From Zingiber officinale (taxonomy: Eukaryota > Streptophyta > Magnoliopsida > Zingiberales > Zingiberaceae), in NCBI RefSeq assembly GCF_018446385.1, contig NC_056005.1, positions 92,594,984 through 92,658,983 of the forward strand: a stretch of 64,000 bases of DNA. The letters run 5' to 3'. A program made the translations under genes and the position numbers. Numbering within the stretch: position 1 is the first letter of the stretch; the number at the start of each line of letters is the position of its first letter. The notes beneath the pieces are model-generated. The model was not told the origin of the DNA, did no database searches, and was given only the letters and a program-made list of their open reading frames with translations. Of the stretch, positions 56,526 to 64,000 are shown piece by piece.

Positions 56526-57489
56526 TGTTGGCACAGCAGGGCCGACAAGAGGGCACAACGTCTGAAAAGAAAAACAAGAACCTTTCCTTTTTCCAACTAA
56601 GATCAGTAGCAATATCAAAATTATAATAAACTAAAATGAACAACTATTTAGAAATAAAGAGACAAACAGATTTGACTTGGTTACAACGTAGGTGGTTGTT
56701 AATCCAAGGTGGTTGCAAAGCTCTACTAGAAATATCTCCTTTGTGTAGGCGGAGAAGCCTCTTACACTCTTTGAAAAGCTTAGAAAATCTCTAGGAAATG
56801 ATTACAATAGTTGTTCTCAAGTTGTTATTCTATTTCCTAGCTCCAGGGGCCATTTTATAACTCTTGGAAATCCTATCCGTAGCTTGAGGGCACCTCTAAG
56901 GTGGATGGAAGGTGCCTCCAGCAAGACAATAGCGGATAAGGCTTTATTTGCTGCCAACGACTACTTTGGCCAGGTCGAGGGCGCCCTCCATAGGCATGGA
57001 GGGTCCCTCCCTTGCTTATGGATGGTGCCTCCCTTGCTTATGGAGGGCGCCCTCGGGCTGACGATGGAGAAGGTGCATGGGACGCCTCGGAGGCGCCTTC
57101 AACCTTTGTTGAGGACGCCTCCAGCAGGTTTGCTCAGCTCCTTTTGCTCTCCTATTGCTCCAATTGCTTGGGTAATTGCGGCCAATCGAAATAGGGCTTA
57201 CCCGAACCCAATTTTTGGACTTCTCCTCGAGCAGGCTTCCTCTCTGGCTTTTCGTCCCTCGAACGTCGTGATGTTCTTCTCATCCACCGGTGTACTCTTC
57301 AGCAGCACTTTATCCCTTGGATGCACCGAACCCGTTGGCTCCCTTCCCGTGCCATCTTTCTCACTAGCTGCGTCTTCGTCTTGACTTCCTGTGCTCCTAA
57401 GCTCTTGCACACTTAGACACAGGGATCAAAATCAAACATGACCCAACCTAACTTGGTTAATCACGTCAAAACAACCATGGGGTCCAACA
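56526..57489 (-). repeat. 5' LTR of gag-only element 2 (964 bp)
   Basis: On + it starts TGTTGGCACAGCAGGG and ends CATGGGGTCCAACA. GGCGCC/GGCGCCCTC motifs cluster near 56980-57120. Confidence 0.88.
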
Positions 57490-58450
57490 AGATAGAGTCA
57501 ATTATATTTACTAAAATAATCAATGAAGCTAATATAATATTGAAAACATTTATTAGACAAAATAGGTACAGGGCCCCAAACATATGAATGAATTATTTCA
57601 AGTGAAAAATTAGAAATATGATCAGATGAAGAGAAATGTAGCTTATGATTTTTAGATTCCATACATGCCCTACATGAATGAGATGGAGAGGAGGTAAAGG
57701 AAGTAGGTAAACCATATCTATTGATGATTGATTGAACAATGCGAAAAGGATGACCAAGTCGAGCATGCCAAACTGGTTTATTTATACGTTCACCAACAAA
57801 AGCTTTGATTGAAGAACTTTGAAGATAGTAGAGGCCATTTTTTATTCTCCCATAAAATACAATAGAATTTGCTTCTCTATCTTTTATAAGATAATGATTA
57901 TGATAAAATTCAAAAATGACATTGTTATCAAGATAAAGCTAATGTGGGGAGAGTAAATTTTTAGTAATAGATGAAACATGAAAGACATTGCGCATGTGAA
58001 AAATTCAAGTGAATAAATATATGTGTTTCTAAGATAAGCAATTTTAAACTTGAACCATCGCCTACTTGACCGTATTTGAGCCATAATACGACATTATGTC
58101 TGTAAGTATATTATAATATGATCTGACATGATGAGTTGATACAGTGCCAATATACCATTCAGTAGATGCAAACTCTGGGGTTTACCACGAGTGGGCACAG
58201 ACAAGAGGACTTTAGGATAGACTTGTGAAGCGGTTGGTTGTCTTGAAGCTGCAGGACTATCAATAAAATTTGAGTCAAATCATCTAGGATATTGAATATC
58301 AATATGTCTAATTCTAAGAAAAATTTGAAATTTAATTTGAGTATATTACCAATCAAATCTTTTGGAGTATTGATTTCCAGTATGTCCAATGATATGACAG
58401 ATTTGACATTGTTTTGAATTTTGTCTTTGATCATGATATTGTTAATTATG
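57490..58450 (-). pseudogene. Copia A: zinc knuckle, protease region, integrase start
   Basis: The - strand from 58435: a knuckle CQICHIIGHTGNQY (last cysteine lost), a degraded protease-linked stretch (LRNTYIYSLEFF, AMSFMFHLLLKIYSPHISF), then VWHARLGHPFRIVQSIINRY and CRACMESKNHKLHF, the HHCC domain. The integrase start follows, EIIHSYVWGPVP (first aspartate altered) and FIDYFSKYN. It continues at 35194 on the other side of gag-only element 2. Confidence 0.76.
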
Positions 58451-58822
58451 TGACATTGTCCTCTTCTTCTTCAGAAATGTGACGAAAGATGGTTCCAGTG
58501 GCAATAGCTTTCACTGGAACAAAATTTCCAGTGAGACATCACCTTCTACGGAACTGGCGGCGATGACAGAACATGAGGTTCTCCAACGTGAGCAACACTT
58601 CGATGTAGTCGAAGAAGGGAAGCTGGCCGGCTTCCAGTGGGCTGGGCGATAGCCATGGGTGGCGGCAGAAATTGAACTACAACCACTGCTGATCGACGGT
58701 TGCCCAGTTGTCTGCTGGTAGTAGGGTCATGGCCGGAGACGCTAGCAGCAACAAGTGCACCGGCAACAATAGGTGTACAGTTTCATTGGGCGGCGATAGA
58801 GGAGCAGGAACAGGGTCAGCAA
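58451..58822. other. Unassigned stretch at the right end of copia A
   Basis: The region is more GC-rich than the rest of copia A, with CACTGGAA / TTCCAGTG inverted copies near 58490-58535. By position it should be the gag of copia A on -, but I cannot match it to gag. It ends where the next element begins. Confidence 0.45.
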
Positions 58823-60245
58823 GTGATGTGCACAAATATTATGATCTTTTACGCATGTTTTAGCGCACATTCACGTGACTGATGCACATATATTCTTCAC
58901 ATGATCGCATCTTTTATCTTGTATTCATCATATCTATTGTTTTGTTCGGATATCTGCTCTTTGTTTGGTTTTATGTTGACAGGAAAGATTTTCAGAGCTT
59001 GAACGGAGGACATTGATGCACCGTAACCAACCAAATGACACAACCGTGCAACCCTGCACAACCGTGTGGCCAAACAGGAGAGGGAGAGCACACGGTCATG
59101 CAACCCTGCACGGCCATGCCACCCCAGACAGAGAAGGAGACTTGCACGGTCGTGCACCCCTGCACGGTCGTGCCCTAGGAGATAGAGCCCAAGGGCTACA
59201 TGGCCGCGCAATTCTACACGGTCGTGCAGCCACGCACCGAACCGAAGAAGGGAATGACCATGCCTCCCTTACACGACTGTGCCACCGCGGCCAACCCTAA
59301 GTCTATATAATGGTTTTAACCCTCTTTGCCAAAGAGGAGGCAAGCCGTCAGGAAGAAACAGGTCTTGGAGCAATTCTACGCCGCTTGGGATCGCCGTTTA
59401 GCGAACCTCCACCACCACATCGACTCCAGAAGCTGAGAGTTGGATACGAAGGCCGCTCTTCGACACCTGATAAGCATATCCCTTTTTACTTGCTGAGAAT
59501 TATATGTTTGTCTATACTATGTTTTCGGATATCTCTCTAGCATTCATGGAGTAGATCCCCTTGTTATGGGATTAGGGAGTAATCGTGGTACGGATTGATG
59601 TAAGACTCGAATTGTGTTTGTACTTGCTGGATGAACTTTCATGCTTTGTTTCAATCGTTAATTGCTTACTTTTGATTGTAAAGGACTTGTCAGCCTCGTA
59701 GAGGATTACCATTAGATTGTACACCCGAGGGGCCCTAGTGACAGGAGTAACCCGTTCACGGACATCTAGGATAGCTCCTTGAGAGGAAGGCAAATTCTCC
59801 CCAAGGGAGCGAGAGACTAGGCTTAGCTCTAATCACCATTCTTAATCTACCAATTAGAGTTATGTCCTCAAGATTAGCCGAGGTGCCCTAGTGACAGGGG
59901 TAAACCGTGACAGGACTTCTTAGGGCATTACTCTATCCTCGCTCTTGAGAATACCCACTTAGCTTCCGGTAATAGCAGGAATAAGGACAGCGAGAATAAG
60001 GCAAATCGAGACACATCAATACTACCACGACGAAACCGACCCCCTAGAACTCCTCATCACCAAGTAATATTTCGACTTGCGACTCTTGACTCTCTCCCTC
60101 GACCTCTCTTTTCCCTTAGCCTGATCAAGACCGTTGGTAGTCTAGCTAACCATAAGTGAGCGATTGCTAGTGCTTATAGCCAGTCCCTGTGAGATCGATA
60201 TTTTTATTACTGATGACAAATCCGTGCACTTGCGGAAGCGTAACA
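58823..60245 (+). repeat. 5' LTR of the Tat/Athila-like element (1423 bp)
   Basis: It starts TGATGTGCACAAATATTATG and ends GCGGAAGCGTAACA. It contains ~10 copies of a CACGGTCGTGC/CACGACCGTG-type motif at 59040-59290, a TATATAAT box at 59304-59311, and two GCCCTAGTGACAGG blocks near 59731 and 59886. Confidence 0.88.
59304..59311 (+). promoter_or_regulatory. TATA box of the Tat/Athila-like LTR
   Basis: A TATATAAT stretch lies ~940 bp before the LTR end, just after the GC-rich motif array. Confidence 0.4.
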
Positions 60246-60246
60246 A

Positions 60247-60270
60247 GTTTTTGGCGTAGTTGCCGGGGAC
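60247..60270 (+). other. Primer-binding site (Tat/Athila type)
   Basis: TTTTTGGCGTAGTTGCCGGG directly follows the LTR. It differs by two bases from the usual TTTGGCGCCGTTGCCGGGG. Confidence 0.75.
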
Positions 60271-60505
60271 TGTTTGCATTAAGATTAGTAGATTAGCAAT
60301 TTAGTTAACCTAGACTTGTGAATAGTTTGTGTTTTTCCATTTTATATTGCAATTTGTTTTCTATATACATAATCCAAAAAAGGCATTGCATTTTTTTCCT
60401 TGCAATTTAAATTTTGCATTGTCTTTCTTGTTTTTCATATAGCATTTTATTTCTTGTCTTTAATTCTTCATTTTTGTTTTTTCTCATAATTTTTTTTTGA
60501 TATCC

Positions 60506-62224
60506 ATGAGCACTAACATGTCAAGCAGGGCCTTAAGAGGTTTCTCTGCACCCATTTCTGCAATATTTTTATCTCCTATTGTGTAGCCTCATATTGAAGC
60601 AGAAAGTTTCCAACTAGACCCAGAGTTAATTTCCATGATACAAGGTCACAAATTTGGAGGAGAAGCATCAGAAAGTCCTTATCTACACCTTGAGACATTT
60701 CTAGAGCTTTGTGATATGGTGAATTGTGAAGGAGTATCAGCAGATACAGTTCGGTTGATGGCATTTCCTTTTAGCATCAAAGATCAAGCAAGGACTTGGT
60801 TATATTCTCTCCATCCTCAAAGCATCACAAGTTGGGAATAATTGGAGCAGTAATTTCTGAATCATTTTTTTCCTCCAAGCAGAACAATCTACACGAGGAG
60901 TTGCATCATAAATTTTGCTCAGGCACATGGAGAATCAATATTTGAAGCATGGGACAGATTCAAGAGTCTACAAAGACAGTGCCCTCATCATGGTTTAGAG
61001 AAATGGTTGATTCTACACATATTCTATAGGGGGATTTCTTTTTTAGATAAGTGTTTGTTAGATTCATCAGTTGGAGGGTCTTTTATGGACAAGAGTATAG
61101 AAGAAGCTTATACATTAATTGATCAAGTGGCATTGAACCTCCATGGATGTTCGAGAAAAAGTTGGATGGAATCTCCCTCAGAAATTCAAGAAGTACAAGC
61201 CATATATACAAGAGAGCCTGTTAAACAAAATGTAGTTCAACCACCTAAGAATGCCAAAATTCAGAAGTCACAGAATGAGGAGTTGAAACATTTGGGGGCA
61301 AGGATTGAGAGCATAGTTTCAAAATGGTTCAAAGAAGATCCCCCTCATTTGCAAACAAAATCTAGTGAGATTTGTAATGATATTGAGTTGAGAAAGGGAA
61401 AGAATCATGAAGAACTTCTGAAGAAGGACATGCTTAGAATTGAGGAGAAGAATAATAGAAGATCACAAGAACTCAATTCCATTTCTCCAAGAAGTTCCCA
61501 AAGGCCACAAGTACCTTTCCCTCAACGGTTGATCACACCATCACTAGACAAGCAGTTTGAACCTCTGTCACAAGCTCAACCATTCTCAAGACCTTCACCA
61601 AAGGTTCCTTTTCCACAAAGGCTAGTGAGGTCTAATGAAAACAAAGACTTTGGAAAATTCTATGACACTAATATGGTTGAGTGTAGATTTTTGGATGTAT
61701 ATGAAGATGAGGACTCTTAAAATGATGATTGTGATGATAATGCAGCAGACAACAAGTTTTTAGATCTACCTTCTGGGTTTACAGGGTGTTATGATGAAAT
61801 TGAGTTTTCGGATGATGAATGTGATGTGGTAGATCAACTTGAAACTGCAAATGAAATTAGTGATCCTCCTATAGATGATTCTCCCACTGAGGATATTGAT
61901 GTTGGTTTATTTTTTAATGCTTTTGTTGATGATGATAATATTGAAGAATGTGTAGGGAGCTGTGTTTTGGAAGCAACATCTCAAGAATCACTTCCTTCGA
62001 TCACACAACCAATTGATGATATGGAATTTGTAAGAATGGAATTGGTTGATGATAAATGTGTAAGGACTTTTGCAATGGAAGTGAAGCCCCAAGAATCACC
62101 ACCTTTTATAGCATCAACACCTGAGCCAGAGCCAGAACCATCATTTGCTTTAGAGGAAGTCACATCCACAGGTTTAGTAGTTTCAGGTATCACTCAGCAA
62201 AGTAAGGTTAGTATTTTTTTGTGA
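60506..62224 (+). pseudogene. Gag of the Tat/Athila-like element: one frame, four internal stops
   Basis: From ATG 60506 a single frame runs 573 codons. It is interrupted only by TAG at 60581 and TAA at 60839, 60851 and 61718, all one base from the expected Gln or Glu codon. The gag core shows HLETFLELCDMVNCEGVSAD, VRLMAFPFSIKDQARTWLYS and FLNHFFPPSRTIYTRS, matching Athila/Tat gag. The C-terminal half is charged, with repeated VPFPQRL motifs, then an acidic stretch rich in Asp/Glu. It ends TAA-free at a TGA at 62222. There is no zinc knuckle and no pol. Confidence 0.83.
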
Positions 62225-63784
62225 TCCTTTGGAAAACATTATAGAGGTACCCATTATTGACTTTATTGGATGTGATTAAGTTTTTATTTCTTATTCGACT
62301 TATTTTAATATGGTTATGGTTCCATCTTATCTAACACGTTTGTGGGAGATTTGTATTTCTTTTGCTTGTGCAGATTTCACTTGGGCTGCTAATTGGAAGT
62401 TCAATCTGAACCGTCTTCAACCACCTAAAAGAACTTCAAAGAAGACGAAGATGGAGAGAGCGATATCTCATTTTTCAACTCCTACATTGAAAGCTCCCTC
62501 CATAATAAGAGCTCTTGGTAGGAGGGTGTTGAAATATCTTACCCCTCCAAGAGTGAGATTTCGATGAATCCAATGAGGTGGTCGAGCTAATGACCTTAAA
62601 CAGGCGCTTCTTTGGAGCCAACCCAAGTTCTTTCTTATTTTATTTATGTCTTTAGTTATTTCTTATTTTCATAATAAACACGTGCCCTCTACATAATTTT
62701 TTCTTGTCTATCTTCTTATATAGGATTCAAAGATTAGGAAGAGCATGACTATCTGATGGAGAAGTCAATGACTTGCACGCATCATTTGGTAATTTCTTTT
62801 ATTTCAAACCTCTTCCTTATTCCATTTTTTATTTTCATTGGGACAATGAAAGATTTAAGTCGGGGGGGGGGGGGGGGGGTATGGTAGTTCTGTTAAATAT
62901 ATGCTTAGTTACATCAACATCAACCCTCACATTACTACTGACTTGTCTGATAGTAAAATGACTAGCATTTTCTTAGTTCATGTATTGTCCAGATAGTGTT
63001 AGTATGTTTGGTATATCTCCTTTCTCTATTTTTAGTAGCATGAAATAAGCTAAGTATTGTACGGAGTTTTGTATAAGTTTTGGCCTGATCTTAAGGATCT
63101 TATTTTCACTACACTTAAGTACTTAAGCTTGAATGGTAGATATACTTCTGAAATAGTTATGATTCATCCAAATTATTTAGTACTTTTATTCCCATGGTGA
63201 TTCCTTATTTACATTTTGGTTACTGGATAACCTCGGATCATGGAATCTCATTTGGAAAAATCTAAATCTCAACATATGCATCGCATGTGTAATAAGTGCT
63301 ACACCTCTATAGCACCAAAAAAAACAAAAAAAAATATAATAATAAATAAGGGATAAAAAAAATAGTTGTCGTGAGTAGAAACTAACAATTCACCCTTTCG
63401 AGACCGAGTTAGGTTACTGGGGAAATGAATGTTAGGTTTCTCTTGATTCCGAGAAGTACCCTTTGAGACCTTGTGTAACTTAAGGAAAATGAACCAAGTG
63501 TATGGCAGGTAAGTGCCTATCACCGGGAACATTAGGAATTCAATTGTATGACGACTTAACTAGGACAGAGGATGGAAACTTGAAAAGCTTGAGCTACTTA
63601 CTGCACCGAGCACAGAGGACTTATGTTTAGGCCATACTTAGGTTACTCCACAGTCATGCTTATCAGTGAAGCTAGATGATAGAGTTAGGCGAATGCACTA
63701 AGGATTATGAAACACTACAAGATTTCATGAACATAGTTTGTAGCATTTTGCTTGAGGATAAGCAAAGTTTCAAGTCTGGGGGTG
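62225..63784. other. Non-coding 3' region of the Tat/Athila-like element
   Basis: No gene is seen. It includes a short open stretch at 62310-62567 without similarity, a run of 18 G at 62862-62879 after AGATTTAAGTC, and the polypurine tract CAAGTCTGGGGGTG at about 63771-63784. Confidence 0.7.
62862..62879 (+). repeat. Run of 18 guanines
   Basis: An uninterrupted G18 preceded by AGATTTAAGTC, resembling the AAGTCTGGGGG polypurine tract of the same element. It may be an expanded internal copy. Length in a long homopolymer is uncertain in assemblies. Confidence 0.8.
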
Positions 63785-64000
63785 TGATGTGCGCAAATAT
63801 TATGATCTTCTACGCATGTTTTAGTGCACATTCACGTGACTGATACACATATATTCTTCACATGATCGCATCTTTTATCTTGTATTCATCATATCTATTG
63901 TTTTGTTCGGATATTTGCTCTTTGTTTGGTTTTATGTTGGCAGGAAAGATTTTCGGAGCTTGAACGGAGAACATTGATGCACCGGAACCAACCAGACGAT
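63785..64000 (+). repeat. 3' LTR of the Tat/Athila-like element (start only)
   Basis: TGATGTGCGCAAATATTATG matches 58823 onward with few changes and runs off the window. Confidence 0.9.

Larger units (their letters stand above)
35195..57489 (-). mobile_element. Gag-only LTR retrotransposon 2, split by copia B
   Basis: LTRs are 35195-35425 plus 53775-54459 (~916 bp) and 56526-57489 (964 bp). The internal region 54460-56525 (2066 bp) has a copia-type gag and no pol. The TSD is imperfect, GGATA at 35190-35194 against AGATA at 57490-57494, which fits an older insertion with one later substitution. It lies inside the integrase of copia A. The span given includes copia B. Confidence 0.82.
5424..58822 (-). 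mobile_element. Copia A: Ty1/copia element split into four pieces
   Basis: On the - strand the pieces read in order: CCHC/protease/GAG-pre-integrase/integrase start (58822-57490), integrase end and linker (35194-34274), reverse transcriptase (22117-21513), then RT end, RNase H and 3' LTR (6607-5424). Between pieces lie three complete insertions, two with exact and one with an imperfect TSD, and the protein homology resumes after each. The 5' LTR and the start of gag are missing because another element was inserted at 58823. All coding pieces carry stops and frameshifts, so it is long dead. The span given includes the nested inserts. Confidence 0.8.
58823..64000 (+). mobile_element. Gag-only gypsy element (Tat/Athila-like), right end outside window
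   Basis: The element holds a 5' LTR, a primer site of the TTTGGCGYMGTTGCCGGGGA type used by Tat/Athila elements, a gag-type ORF, ~1.5 kb of non-coding sequence, a polypurine tract and the first 216 bp of the 3' LTR. No protease, RT or integrase lies between, so it is non-autonomous. It truncates copia A at 58822. The right TSD cannot be seen. Confidence 0.85.

Noticed and set aside
59013..59300. Arg/His-rich frames on both strands
   Set aside because: They are produced by the CACGGTCGTGC motif array of an LTR.
62310..62567. Possible extra gene after gag in the Tat/Athila-like element
   Set aside because: A short frame with no known domain. It is kept only as part of the non-coding region, although an accessory frame cannot be fully excluded.

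Overview
This 64 kb window is flowering-plant nuclear DNA, probably from a monocot. It contains no intact host gene. Nearly every base belongs to transposable elements inserted into one another. The plant assignment rests on Ty1/copia and Ty3/gypsy elements with initiator-Met tRNA primer sites, plant-type gag-only retrotransposons, and captured fragments of plant genes. A ginger-like (Zingiberales) source is only a guess.

The layout, read from target-site duplications (TSDs) and from reading frames that resume on the far side of each insert, runs from oldest to youngest as follows. (1) A gag-only LTR element on + (about 214 to beyond 5423) carries an array of long palindromes (3138-4946) in its internal region. 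(2) A copia element on - ('copia A') sits in that element's 3' LTR. It survives as four pieces: 5424-6607, 21513-22117, 34274-35194 and 57490-58822. (3) Copia A was cut by gag-only element 1 (6608-21512, TSD ATAGG), by a solo LTR (22118-34273, TSD GAGTT), by gag-only element 2 (35195-57489), and by a gag-only gypsy element running off the right edge (58823 onward). (4) Those inserts were cut again: gypsy 1 (7137-16724, TSD GCGCC) and a solo LTR (19455-20744, TSD ATTAA) in gag-only element 1; gypsy 2 (22191-33092, TSD TGATG) in the solo LTR; copia B (35426-53769, TSD GAGAA) in gag-only element 2. (5) Copia B itself holds a solo LTR (35499-36838, TSD AAATA) and a 7 kb CACTA DNA transposon (41620-48617, TSD TTG).

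The CACTA element is the most interesting object. No transposase is visible. Between its termini lie exon-like fragments of at least four unrelated plant genes, all on the - strand and several with intact splice sites: GTP cyclohydrolase I, a VAMP72-type R-SNARE, an EBP1/PA2G4-like protein, and the C-terminal part of an EXO1-like nuclease. It is a non-autonomous Pack-CACTA with a multi-gene chimeric cargo.

The retrotransposons are damaged by frameshifts, in-frame stops and deletions, and no complete autonomous element is present. Gypsy 1 and copia B keep the most pol sequence. Gypsy 2 has lost most of gag, protease and reverse transcriptase and holds degenerate tandem repeats in their place. 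The gag-only families have no pol and presumably depended on other elements for mobilisation.
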